DNA of 64,000 bases. Source: Neoceratodus forsteri. Taxonomy: Eukaryota > Chordata > Ceratodontiformes > Ceratodontidae. Below, one piece after another: positions 1-10,250 of the stretch (position 1 is the first letter of the stretch; each line of letters opens with the position of its first letter). The stretch spans positions 503,709,001-503,773,000 of the forward strand of contig CM057453.1 of assembly GCA_016271365.2 (NCBI GenBank), written 5' to 3'. A model generated the notes under the pieces. That model did no database searches, had not been told where the DNA came from, and was given only the letters and a program-made list of their open reading frames with translations. Both the position numbers and the translations under genes were made by a program.

Positions 1-1007
1 TTCCTGGCATAGCAGTCTGAGAGCTCAGCAGCTTGCTGTGCTGTTTTAGGGTCTCGGTCCTCTAGCCAGGTTTTTAGCTCTGCTGGGCAAGCCCAAAAGA
101 ATTGCTCCAGAAGTACAACCTCAATTTTCTCTACAGAGTTTGCTTCCCTCCCTCCCACCAACATTTCAAAAACTGACATTGCTTTGTGGTGAGTTCCTCA
201 TAGCTCATATCATGGCTTCTCCGGAACTTAACCCTGTACGCTTCAGGCATTAATTCATACTTTTTAAGCAATGCAGCTTTACGTTTCTCATAATTACTAC
301 TGTCCTGATTGTCCATTTGGCCTAGTGCTTCACGCCCTTTTCCAGTAAGTAGCGGGGATAGCTGAAAGCTCCAGAACTCCCTGGGTATTTTAGCCTGAAT
401 ACAGGCCTTTTCAAATGAATTCAAAAATGTATCCATATCCTCCCCCTCTTTAAATTCAGCTACTAATTTGGAATTAATTTATACCCCAACCCTGGAGATT
501 CAGGTTCACCTCTGCCACTTACTTCCTCTGGCGTTGGTCATTGGAGTCATAGCTTTTCCAGTTCAAACTCTCTCTGCCACTGTTTTTCTCTTTTCTCAGC
601 CTCTCTCTGAAGCTGTCTTTCTCTTTCCTCAGCTCTCGCTGCCGCTGCTTTTCCTGCAACTCCATCTTGAACTTTCTCTGCTTGAATCCCAGCTCCAGTT
701 TCCTCAACTCTAGCTGCAGCCTGATCTCTGGAGCTGTGGCACTGGGTTCCCTCTGGTCTTGCTGTCCTCCTCCCTGGGAATGGACACTGCGACATCCCTT
801 GGTGCCCCCATGCCCAAGGTCTGGTTCCTTTTAGTCACCGGCTGTGACTCAAGGTCCTGGGCAGTTGCTTGCTCATTGGCTGCCACAAGAGCCTCCACGA
901 GGTGCTTTTTGGTTCACCTCTTGCACTGGACCCCTCTTTCCTGACACAACTGCTTTAGATAGTCTGCAGTGTATTCACTACAGATGGAAGCTATCTTCTT
1001 CCCTAAA
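1..1007 (-). pseudogene. Gypsy A gag fragment (Gmr1-like, SCAN-like capsid)
   Basis: Read on the minus strand from about 1005 down, this encodes a gag N-terminus (EYTADYLKQLCQERGVQCKR), a stop, more N-terminal sequence, a strongly charged coiled-coil-like Arg/Glu/Lys/Gln stretch at about 800-520, and a capsid segment at 436-1. The capsid contains PREFWSFQLSPLLTGK, then YELMPEAYRVKFR, and at 100-1 LEQFFWACPAELKTWLEDRD, which resembles a SCAN domain. Gag assembles the particle of an LTR retrotransposon. The reading frame is broken by a stop and at least two frameshifts. The coding direction runs off the left edge, so pol would lie outside the window. On the 5' side it is cut off from its leader and LTR by DIRS A. 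The gypsy assignment is firm; the Gmr1-like sub-assignment rests on the SCAN-like capsid and likeness to the other gypsy copies here. Confidence 0.8.
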
Positions 1008-1226
1008 GTACAGTTACGTAAGAACTTACCGTAACAGTAGATCTTCGAGAGAGGCTCTTGCAGTAGATAATTACAAATAGGACTGAAGCCAGCAGGCGTC
1101 AGGAGCCCATGGAAAAGTTTCTAGCTAGCAGCCTCTGGTGGGGGGATCGTCTCCACGTCAGGTGACTGACATCAGGCGACGTCAGTATAAAGGGGCGGTC
1201 CCCCACGCCCACCTTCCAGTTCTTTC
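1008..1226 (+). repeat. DIRS A left inverted terminal repeat
   Basis: It matches the reverse complement of 7183-7371 over most of its length, beginning GTACAGTTACGTAAG and ending near TTCCAGTTCTTTC. It carries TATAAA at 1186-1191 with GACGTCA immediately upstream. It is about 30 bases longer than the right copy, so small indels have accumulated. The equivalent repeat in DIRS C (57236-57450) shares its outer sequence, which puts A and C in one subfamily. Confidence 0.9.
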
Positions 1227-1327
1227 CTGCAAAAGGCCAAAAAAGGCAAGACGAGAGAGAAGCGGATGTTTCCATCACTGGAAAAGGAGCTGAAAAAGCT
1301 TAGGGGGATGGAGGGCGGGAAGGTATT

Positions 1328-1438
1328 ACCTACTGCAAGAGCCTCTCTCGAAGATCTACTGTTATGGTAAGTTCTTACATAACTGTACTATCTTACTTTG
1401 AGAGGGCTCTTGCAGTAGGTAATTACAAACAGGACTGA
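1328..1438. repeat. DIRS A internal complementary region
   Basis: The first half is the reverse complement of the left terminus (ends ...TAACTGTAC) and the second half is the reverse complement of the right terminus (ATCTTACTTTGAGAG...). The segment therefore records the right-end to left-end junction of the circular intermediate. In DIRS elements this region serves as the template that restores the termini during replication. Confidence 0.88.
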
Positions 1439-1518
1439 GTTCCAAGCAGTCTGAAACAGGCAGAAGCAAACGGGAGGAGGAAAACTACCCAAAAGTAGAC
1501 CCTCTGGCTGTAAAGGTC

Positions 1519-2560
1519 TTAGGAAAGAAGACCTTGCAGAACAGCCAACCCGAAGCCCGCTCTACAACGAGAGGCAATGTCCAAACTGTAGTGTTTCGTA
1601 AAGGTATGGACAGAAGTCCAAGTAGTGGCTGCACAGATGTCTGCCGCTGACACATTCTTGAAACAAGCAGCAGAGGCAGCAACCCCTCTGGTGGAGTGGC
1701 CTCTGACTTGATCTGGCAAGGTTTTGTTATACTTGTCGTAACAGAAAGTGATACAATGAGCCAACCATTTAGATAGGCATTGCTTAGAAACAGCATTGCC
1801 TTCTCTTTTATGAGCAAAAGAGACAAATAGTTGATCAGTCTTTCTGAGATCCTTCATCCTGGTGGTGTAGTATCTAAGAATTCGGTGAACATCCAAAGTA
1901 TGCAAGAGGTACTCCCCTTGATTGGAGTGCTGCGTAAAGAAGGCAGGCAGCTCTATGGATTGATTCAACGTAGATTCTGCTACCACCTTGGGGAGAAACT
2001 TAGGGTTGGTATGCAGAGCCATACGTTCCTTGTGAAAAATCAAATACGGGATTTTGCACATCAGGGGCCTGGAGCTCGGAAATGCTTCGAGCAGAAGTAA
2101 AGGCCACTAGGAAGAGAGTCTTCCAAGAAAGGAACTTTTGGTCTGCTGAGGCTGCCAGCTTGAAAGGGGGCAGAGTAAGCTTCTCAAGGATAAAATTCAA
2201 ATCCCAAGGAGGGTCAGGAACCCGGATTGGGGGTCTCAAGTGAAGGACCCCTCTAAAGAAAGTGTTGGAGACTTCCAGCTGCGCAAAAGTCCTGTCCCCA
2301 AAAGGAACATGGTAAGCCGAGATGGCCGCCATGTGGACCTTCAGAGAGGAATGACTGAGACCCAGATCAAAGATGTGTCACAAGTAATCCAAGAGCCACC
2401 CAACAGAGCATGAGAAAGGCTTGAAATCTTTGGAAGCGGCCCAAATAGCGAACCGTTTCCATTTCATGGCGTAGGTAGATCTAGTGGAGGGCTTCCTGGC
2501 CTCCACCAGAATCTTAGCCACCAGTGGGGAAACCCTGAACCGGGCCTGAACTACATCTGC
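1519..2560 (-). pseudogene. DIRS A tyrosine recombinase
   Basis: This is a lambda-type recombinase that would integrate the circular DNA. The core-binding domain starts near 2520 with RKPSTRSTYAMKWKRF. The catalytic half shows the first Arg box (FTSARSISELQA, about 2110), the His-x-x-Arg box (RGHSTRG, about 1690) and the tyrosine motif (VHTFTKHYSLD, about 1590). So the R-H-R-Y residues can all be seen. The frame breaks at least twice: the N-terminal part shares the RNase H frame and ends at 2378, and another shift lies near 2050. The catalytic set is intact, but the protein cannot be read through. Confidence 0.88.
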
Positions 2561-2989
2561 AGGAGCCACATGTGCAACTGAAGGGACTTGAGGCCTGGAT
2601 GGACCAGGGTCCCCTGATCCTGGGTCAGCAAAAGATGCGACAGAGGAAGAGGAAGTGGAGGTTCCTCTGAAAACTGTTGCAGAAGAGAGAACCAAACTTG
2701 CCTGGGCCAGAAAGGAGCGATCAGGATCATGCATGCTCTTTCTGAGCTGAGTTTCTGTAAGACCCTTGGAATCAAGGGGATCGGGGGGGAAGGCACAGAC
2801 GAATCTGCCCTTCCAGTCTAGAGACAGAGCATCTCCCCAAAAAATGCCGTGCCCTGGAGCGAGCGAGCATAAGTCAGAAAGTTTTGTGTTGTGAGGAGAC
2901 GCGAACAGGTCTACCTGTGATGCTCCCCAATGCAGGAGGATACTGTCTGCTACCCCCTGATCTAGTTCCCACTTGTGAGCATGAGCAGA

Positions 2990-4340
2990 TGACCGACTGA
3001 GGTGGTCTGCCAGTGTGTTCTCGACCCCCGGGACATGAATGGCCGTGAGGTGAAGGTTGTGCTGCTCCAATCCCAAACCCGCATTGCCTCCCTGCAGAGA
3101 GGTTAGGAACAAGTTCCTCCCTGTTTGTTGATGTACCAGACTACACACATGTTGTCCGTCTGGACAGCCAGATGACTGGAAAGCAGATAAAGATGTAGAA
3201 CCTGAAGAGCATAAAGCACGGCCCCAAGCTTGAGCACATTGATGTGGAGAGATTTTTTGAGCTTGGACCAGGAGCCCTGGGTCCTGTGAGGCCCAAGATG
3301 GGCTCCCCAACACTCGCCCGAGGTGTCTGTAGTCAGTATCTGGGAGGGGGAAGAAAGACAGAAGCTAACTCCCTGGCAAAGGTTCTCTTGAACCATCCAC
3401 CATTGCAAGTCCCGAGCCATAGGAGACCAGAACTAATTGATCTAGGTCATCCATCAGCTGATCCCACTGAGACCGAAGCGTCCACTGAGAGATCCTCATG
3501 TGGAGCCGAGAGCGAGGGACTGTAGGAATAGCAGCCGCCATGAGCCTGAGGAGGCGAAGGACCGACCTAGCACTGACCCACCTGCAGCTGGACAACAGGC
3601 TGACCTGAGCCTGAAGTGAGGCCGCCCTGTCCAGTGGCATGAATGCCATGCCGGAGGCTGTGTCCAGGATCACCCCGATAAACTGGAGCCTCTGGGACAG
3701 GATCAGGTGGGACTTGGCCTGGTTGACGGTAACACCCAGGCAGGCAAAAACCTGCAGGGTAAGGGAAAGGAAGTGCAGGAGTTCCTCCCTGGACGAGGCC
3801 GCCAGGAGCCAATCATCCAGGTACGGGAAAACCTGCACCCCCTGGGTATGCAGGGAGGCCACTACCACCGAAAGGCATTTGGTGAATACTCGGGGCACCG
3901 AGGAAAGACCAAATGGGAGGGCCTTGAACTGGTAGTGGTCCCCCTGGAATGCAAAATGCAGGTATTTGCAGTGGGAAGGGTGAATAGGGATATGCAGGTA
4001 AGCATCCTGCATGTCCAGAGCGCACAGCCACTGTCCCGGCCGAAGAAGGATCAGGAGACTCTGCAGGGAGAGCATCCAGAACCTTTTGTACTCCACGAAC
4101 ACATTCAGGGAGCTGAGGTCGAGAATCAGCCTCGCCTCTCCTGACTTTTTCGGGACCAGGAAGAAATGGGAGTAGTAACCCGTTCCCCGAAGATAGAGAG
4201 GAACGGTCTCTATTGCCTCCTTCAGAAGAAGAGAGGAAAGTTCCTCCTGGACCAGAAGAAGATGTTCTGGGGAGTAAGATGATCTGGGGGGGGTTCAAGG
4301 AGGTTTCTGAAGAAACTCTATTGAGTGTCCTTCTGCAATC
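2990..4340 (-). pseudogene. DIRS A reverse transcriptase and RNase H
   Basis: The polymerase domain runs from about 4330 to 3540. It contains YYSHFFLVPKKSGEARLILD, LDMQDAYLHI (first catalytic Asp), LPFGLSSVPRVFTKC and the YLDD box (FPYLDDWLL). RNase H follows at about 3410-2990, with LTTDTSGECWGAHL (Asp), QTDN (Asp) and LADHLSRS at its end. The usual acidic residue of the INVLELRAV motif is Lys here (HINVLKLGAV), a probable loss of an RNase H active-site residue. RT and RNase H lie in overlapping, shifted frames. Downstream (2990-2600) is the QVDLFAS-containing spacer typical of DIRS pol. Confidence 0.9.
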
Positions 4341-4399
4341 AGTTGGAGTACCCAAGTGTTGGTAGTGATCCTCTCCCAACCCGGTAGATGGAGGGAGAA

Positions 4400-7057
4400 T
4401 CTCCCTCCTATCGGTTCTTCTGGAAGGTCCAGAGGCTGTGGAGCGGAAAGGAGTCAGGAGGTGTGGGGCAGTGTCGTGGCTGAAGCCCCTGCTGCTTTTT
4501 TGGGTGGGGGGAGCTTGGCAGCTGGAGAAGCCCAAAGTTTGTTGGTCCGCTTTCCCTGAGGTTTTGCCTTTTGCCGAGAACGTCTGCGAAAGGGACGACA
4601 CTGAGCCTGAGGGGGTCTGTACAAGGAGTCAACTGACTTAAGTGCAGTACCCTTCTACTGCAGATCGGTGATGATGTCCTTGACATCGCTACCGAACAGC
4701 ACTGAACCCCTGAAGGGCGTGTTCTGGATAGCAGACTGCACCTCCAGGACCAAACCTGACACTCAGAGCCAGGCATGATGCCACAAACCAACGGTGAAAG
4801 CCGAGCTCCGACCAGCAGCGTCCACTGCATCATACATGGCATGAAGCATGTGCCGACTGGCCGAACGTGCAGACCAGACTAGATCTGCCACTTCCTGCTT
4901 CATCTGAGACTCAGGAAGGAAGGGAGTCAAATTTTGCCTTCACTTCGCTAAGGATCGCCTTCTGGTAATCCCCAATATGACCGACATAATTCAGGGCCCT
5001 AGTACCCAGAGTGGAAGAAGCGTAGACTTTCTTTCCGTACTGGCCCAGAAGGCGGGATTCCTTGTTGGGTGGTGACGAGCTCAAATGTTTGTGGTTAGCC
5101 GTCCAGCCGTGAGCGGCACTAATCACGACCGAATCGGCTTGAGGGTGTGAATTTAAAGAGTCAACACCCTCCAGAGCCTGATAAAGCCTGTCCGATTTCC
5201 TAGAAAGGAGGGCTAATGCCGACGGTTGCTTCCAAATGGTGGAAACAAGGTCGGCATAAGGCTCAATCCAGGGTGGCACCAGGGTAGGAGCGGTCTCGGG
5301 CAGATCCAGGTGCAAGCGAGTTTATTACGCTGTGGATCCGGCTCCAAGAAATACCACTGATGAACTGCCTGGATTTTGCACAGCAACTCCGTAAAGGAAG
5401 GATCCTCTGGAGGAGACTTCGGAGGGGTCCTTGGCCTGGGCTTGTCTGGAGTGCGTGGCTCATTGTCTGGGTTGGAATGACCATCGAAGTCGTCTGAGGT
5501 CTCTTAGGAAGATGAAGAGGAAGAAGACTCCTCCTTCCGACGTGGGGGAGGAACAGACCCCTTAGTAAACCCTCGGGGAAGCGTGTCCTGCCCTGCCCTG
5601 GAACCGGAGTGCTTGCCTCTGGTACCTGGGGGTGAGGAGGGGGTCTCTCGTCTCTGACGTAGGGGCTCCGGAACCGGGACTGGCATCGGAAGATGGCTCT
5701 CTACCTCCCTGGTGAGCTGAGCCTTGGCCTCAGCCCACCAGGAAGCCAGAGTCTCCTTCAAGTCCACCGGTGGCTGGGGGGGGCGGTGGAGGAGGAGAAG
5801 GGGGATACAGATACTAAGGGTATCCGTAAGGTGCGTATCTGTACCCTGACAGCTGGAAGCCCGGTGTCGGGTACTGGGGCACCGTGTACTGCAGCGTCGG
5901 GTAAGCCGGCGTCAGGTACTGGGGTGCCAGATACTGCAGGCCTCGGTATGCCGGCGTCGGATAGGACGGGGTCAGATACCCAGGCACTGGGGGATCTGCA
6001 GGAGCAGAAGGCCCCGGAAACGGTCCAGCGGGCGGGCCTGGGACGGGAGGCCCTGCGGGTGGCAGGCCCGGCGTAGGGGTGGCGTCCGGAAATGGGACAT
6101 TGTCGGGCGTCAGGTAAGCCAGTGTTGCCGCCGGCGTCTGAGGATCCGGCATCAGGTCATCCGGCCCAGCGGGAGGGGGACCCGACGGCAGCGTACCCAC
6201 GTCCTCCGTGTCGTCCAGGGATTAGGGTCACCATCCCCGGGATCCAGCAGAGGAGACACTGGTGCCTCGGAGTGCAACGAGTGTTGCAGCGAGCTCGGGA
6301 TGACAGACAGGCCCGAAGGGTCCGGCATCGGCTCTAGTGCCGAGTGGACATTGGAGGAGCCTACATCCATCTTATTGACAGGATCCGGGTGGACGATGGA
6401 GGAGCAGGCGTCCGACTTATTGGACCCAGCGCCTGACAAAGGTCGCGAAGGGGGGGCAGCCTTGGCGGGAACTTTGGAGGCCGTACGCTGTCCCAGAGGG
6501 TTGGGCATCTTAGCGGCCTTACCCGGGCAGGCGTCAGAGGAGCCGACGTCCGACTTATCGGGGCCGTTCGAACCAGAATGCCACACGGTGATGACCTTAC
6601 CAGGAGCAGCTGTCTCCTTAGACCCAGAGGCTCCCGAGGGTCTCGGCCTTGAGCCCTATGGTAGGGTTGGCCTTGCGTCTTGGAAGCCTTCAAGACAGCT
6701 GCCACAGAGCTGCCTCCTGGGGAGGTATTACCTGCAGTACCTTAACCCCAGCTGGAGGCCGTGGGCGACTGAAGGAGGAGTCCTGGCCCATTGCTTCTTG
6801 GGTATTCTCCGAGAAGTTGAAGCCCACTGAAGTTTTTTCAGTTCCTTTGCCATAGAGAAAATTTTTTGTTTAAGAACGTGGGCCTCCAGGGACTGCTGCC
6901 TCCACTTACGGGTGGCCACGTTAAACTGCTGGCACTTCTAGACGGGATGATCGGGGCCTAGTCAAAAGAGGCACTGGGAATGTCTGTCCTTATGCAAGAA
7001 CTGGGCGCCGCAAGAATCGCACTTATTTTTGTGCTCGGAGGGAGTCGGGGACGACAT
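4400..7057 (-). pseudogene. DIRS A gag-like ORF1
   Basis: The start is taken at ATG 7057-7055, because a Cys/His cluster (KCDSCGAQFLHKDRHSQC) follows that matches the intact zinc finger of DIRS C. Two in-frame stops follow shortly. Next come a charged helix-like region (6919-6730), a long Pro/Tyr/Thr-rich section (6200-5814, repeated Tyr-Leu-Thr-Pro and Tyr-Pro-Thr-Pro units), a Ser-rich stretch (about 5520), and the conserved gag core at 5315-4911 (ADLVSTIWKQPSAL, KKVYASSTLGTRALNYVGHI). A basic Arg/Lys/Pro tail near 4620-4500 precedes the start of pol (GRFSLHLPGWERITTNTW). It presumably packages the element RNA. There are several frameshifts. Confidence 0.8.
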
Positions 7058-7182
7058 ACACAGCAGCTGAGGTAAAGACTGACGAAATGCTAAAGAAAAG
7101 ATAAAAATAGGTGGTAAAACTACTGACGATTGACTGCAAAGCAGTGAACTTAACCACGAGGTGCTGCATGAGCTAATGGTGG

Positions 7183-7371
7183 GAAAGAACTGGAAGGCGG
7201 GCGTGGGGGACCGCCCCTTTATACTGACATCGCCTGACGTCGGTCACCTGACGTGGGGACGGTCCCCCACCAGAGACTGCTAGCTAGAAATTTTTCTGAG
7301 GGGTCCTGACGCCTGCCGGCTTCAGTCCTATTTGTAATTACCTACTGCAAGAGCCCTCTCAAAGTAAGATC
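7183..7371 (-). repeat. DIRS A right inverted terminal repeat (5' promoter end)
   Basis: This is the reverse complement of the left repeat. Read on the minus strand it lies upstream of gag and has TATAAA (7223-7218) following a GACGTC-like site, so it is the likely promoter of the element. The outermost bases, AAGTAAGAT, match the right-end half of the internal complementary region. Confidence 0.88.
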
Positions 7372-8481
7372 TACTGCTACACTAGCTTACACCTGAGAAA
7401 AAAACAAAAACAAGTAGGAAACTTTATACTGTAACCAAATTATATATATATATATATATATATTAAATCTCTGCCTTGATTGTGTGTGGACTGTTTACAG
7501 TTTATCAGTCTGATACACTGGGCTCGAATCCAACTGTTATGCCTGTGCCACCAATATTTCTTAAATCTTAACACTATGCAACCAAATCTCTCGGATCCCA
7601 CCGCTGCACACCAGATCTGTCACAACCCACTCCTGGTGGTCAGACACACTGAGCTCACAGTGCCCACCCTTAAGTGCAATACATGATGGGGCGGGGAAAC
7701 AGGGATACCCTCCTCATGCTTTTGGAATGCTCGCTGAGGTCACGACTGCACCTCTGCCATGAGGACCCAGGGCATCCCTTTAACTCTGGATAAGGCCACA
7801 ATACCAGTCTTGAGTCTTGTGACCAAATATGAACCCTTCCTTGGCTATTACACAAAGGAGGAAGACCCAGGTGTCACACTCTCTTCTGTGGTAGTAGCAT
7901 AACCTCTGATCTGGCCTTCTCCCTACAGGATATGCAACAACCTGGCTCAAAATCTCTAAAGACTCTGGTATTCTCCCTATCCTTCCAGATCCCTTACAGA
8001 CCTTTTCTCAATTTGGTTGCTTATGGTGACACTCCTAAGCAATTAACAGTTGTCACAGATTATTAATACTGTTCTACACTTCACACACATATATAGAAAT
8101 CTCACTCAGGCAGATATTCATTAGGAAAACAAATGTTTTCACTAAAATTCTTTAATACAGTTACAGCTAAAAAGAACATACAATAATTTGGGTTACAGTA
8201 CACATACACAAAAATGGAAAAATATACAGTTAAATGCACTAAAACCGTTAGCTAAAAAGTCTACCTTATATTTGCAGTGAATTGAAGTCCAGAAAAAGTA
8301 GATGAAGGTTTTCAGTTCCTTTAGTCCTTGGCAGACAGGCTGGGTCTCAGCAGTTTGGCTTCTGGTGTGTGTCAAGCAGAGTGTCCAGATGAAAATGTGT
8401 GTTCAAATGCACTGATCTGTAGCTATGTATACCTGTCTGTGGATAGAGGCTGGCCTTTCCATTTTAGGCCACCGGGTGTCA
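7372..8481 (-). mobile_element. Gypsy A leader, primer-binding site and probable 5' LTR
   Basis: On the minus strand, 7613-7592 reads TGGTGTGCAGCGGTGGGATC, a primer-binding-site-like sequence of the same style as the one in the tandem gypsies (TGGTGTCAGCCTAAGTGGGA). It is preceded by a TGTGACA end (7618-7624), which would be the 3' end of an LTR extending right. A possible LTR start is TGACACCCGGTGGCC near 8481, giving about 860 bp, but the right limit is uncertain. The leader holds a TA microsatellite. DIRS A separates this part from the gag at 1-1007. Confidence 0.5.
7440..7463. repeat. (TA)n microsatellite
   Basis: Twelve uninterrupted TA units lie in the leader between the gypsy A primer-binding site and the DIRS A junction. 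Confidence 0.95.
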
Positions 8482-9369
8482 CTCTTGCGCTTCCCCAACA
8501 CAATATTCTGCTACCTAGTGATATCACCCAGCCTACATTTATGACACCTAAAATTACAATCTCACACAGGACTGTTAGAAGGATGTTTCCAGTTTTTTCC
8601 CCTTTCATCTTATCAAAGGGAATATCTTGAAACACAGCATCCTGCTTTTGAAGTTAAAAGGGCTATCTCCTGAACACTTTATTCACCTGTTTTCCTTTGG
8701 TCAGTTAACTATTGGAAATACCCCTTTGATCAGTTATCCCCAAAGCCTTTGACAATAACATGTCAGATTCTTGGCAAGCAAGTGGGTCTGCAGGTTAAAG
8801 GAAGGTCAAAACCTTGTTTTTTTTAATTCCAGTCTTTTCTCTGGGTCCCCTTTTGAATTAACACTGGAATTTTGTGACATGTACTGTACACATACATAGA
8901 ATTACATAAAAAATATATATATATACATACATACACACAACAGAATTATATCTACAAATAAGCACTAGCAGCCAGGCAGCTCGCAACACATCTAACCAGT
9001 ATTCAGTGTTCAGGCTATCCTGCATGTATTCTGTGGTTTATTTTAGCTTTTTTTTTGAATGCACAATATACACTTTCACACTTAAACATGAATTAGGTAT
9101 TTTAATTTTAATTTTAAAACGTCACAGCAGTCAAATATCATACAAAGTATTTCCAAATAGATACTGTACATTTACATCATCATTCTCTGATATTACAGTG
9201 CAGTTTACCTGTAAGTGTGAGATATAAAAATAATCTATCTGGTCAGAATATGCCACTGTGGGCATATGATGTCACCTCATGGATTACACTGGGAGTTGAT
9301 GTTTACTTCAGTCAGGCATTCAATCAACTCCACAGCACTGAGGAGGGAAAGACTAAATATGATCTTGAA
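8482..9369. other. No gene recognised
   Basis: AT-rich sequence with a short (TA)/(CATA) simple repeat at about 8912-8940. Open frames are short and uncharacteristic on both strands. Part of it could be outer LTR or flank of gypsy A. Confidence 0.5.
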
Positions 9370-9844
9370 AACAATGCAGGATCGCTTAATACCTGAATGA
9401 AATACCACAGATACGCCTAGAGTACTGCATGTAGTTTTGGCCTCCTCTATGCAAAAAGAACACTGAGGCAGCCAAGATGGTGCAATACAGGGCCTCCAAA
9501 AAGAAATGTGGCATGGTGGACAAAAGCTATGATGAGAGGTTGGCAACCATTGACATATTCATCCTGGAGAAAAGGAGGCTTAGAAGGGACATCAGGTCGT
9601 GTTTTACATACTGGAGGGTACTGATCAGACTAAACAGTCGAAGATGCCTGAAAGGGAATCCTGCTGCAGGACACTGGGACAAACCCTAAAGCTCAGGGGT
9701 GCTAAATTCAGGGCTAATGTTAAGAGGCCCATATTTCCCAAGATGATGGTGAACCTGTGGAACAAACTCCACCAGTGGGTTGTATCCACAAAAAGGTCAA
9801 GTGGGGCTGCTCTAGGCAAAAGTTCAAGTCTATGAGCAGAAACA
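9370..9844 (+). pseudogene. CR1-type LINE ORF2 C-terminal fragment
   Basis: Translation gives RIRLEYCM, a stop, FWPPLCKKNTEAAKMVQYRA, then DKSYDERLATIDIFILEKRR and finally PKMMVNLWNKLHQWVV. This is the C-terminal pattern of CR1-superfamily reverse transcriptases (LEYC..FW, VQRRA, SYEERL..L..LE.RR, WN.LP). Only the tail after the catalytic domain is left, with one stop and one frameshift. This is the usual result of 5' truncation during target-primed reverse transcription. Confidence 0.75.
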
Positions 9845-10250
9845 AACAGCCACACCAAGGCAGTGTTATTGCAGTGTATTTTCTTTTATTCCACTAGCCA
9901 AGTCCACCACCTGGTTGCCTGACATCACACCTGCAATGGCTTCATCAGGGACTGGCTGAACCAAACAGTAGGGAAATGCCAAGATTGACATTCCCTGTGA
10001 GGAGTTCTATGGGAATCTGCACAATAAACTCAGAGGCATTTCAGAATGAGACTGCCCTGAAGCGAACAGATCCTGAGAAACAATATTAATTTAATAAACC
10101 AGCAATAAAAAAATGTTTTGGTTCCATGATTCGCTGATGAAGCCATTTTAGGTGAAACATCGGTCAACCAGATGATGGACTTGACTACTGGTATAAAAGA
10201 AACACACTACAATTACAGTGTATTGGTGTAGCTCTTTGTTTCTGTTAATT
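9845..10250. mobile_element. Inverted-repeat remnant, probably Penelope-like, with hammerhead-like motif
   Basis: Arms of about 110 bp at 9845-9955 (minus) and 10133-10250 (plus) are clearly homologous in inverted orientation. Both read CTGATGAAGCCATT..AGGT, then ..CAACCAG.TG.TGGACTTG, then ..TATAAAAGAAA-like sequence. They are separated by about 175 bp. The plus arm has CTGATGA (10134-10140), a 3-bp stem with loop, GAAA (10154-10157) and GTC (10163-10165), the core layout of a hammerhead ribozyme. Such motifs lie in the pseudo-LTRs of Penelope-like elements, which can be inverted. In the minus arm the GAAA box is lost. I cannot form a convincing stem I, so activity is doubtful. Confidence 0.45.

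Larger units (their letters stand above)
1008..7371 (-). mobile_element. DIRS-type tyrosine-recombinase retrotransposon (DIRS A)
   Basis: This is a near-complete element transcribed on the minus strand. Inverted terminal repeats lie at about 1008-1226 and 7183-7371. Both include a TATAAA box (1186-1191; 7218-7223 reversed) next to a GACGTCA-like motif, pointing inwards. An internal complementary region at 1328-1438 contains both ends joined. The coding order is gag, reverse transcriptase, RNase H, tyrosine recombinase. There is no integrase or protease, as expected for DIRS. The element sits between a gypsy gag N-terminus on the left and that gypsy's leader on the right. All ORFs are interrupted, so it is a dead copy. 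The outer limits come from comparison with the joined ends in the internal region and are good to a few bases. Confidence 0.93.

Noticed and set aside
4266..4601. Alternative gag/pol frame reading Pro/Ser-rich protein across the start of DIRS A RT
   Set aside because: The in-frame RT motif (FFLVPKKSGEARLILDL) lies in another frame at the same place.
6092..6855. Plus-strand open frames of up to 176 codons opposite DIRS A gag
   Set aside because: They are antisense shadows of a GC- and Pro-rich region; the minus strand holds the gag frames.
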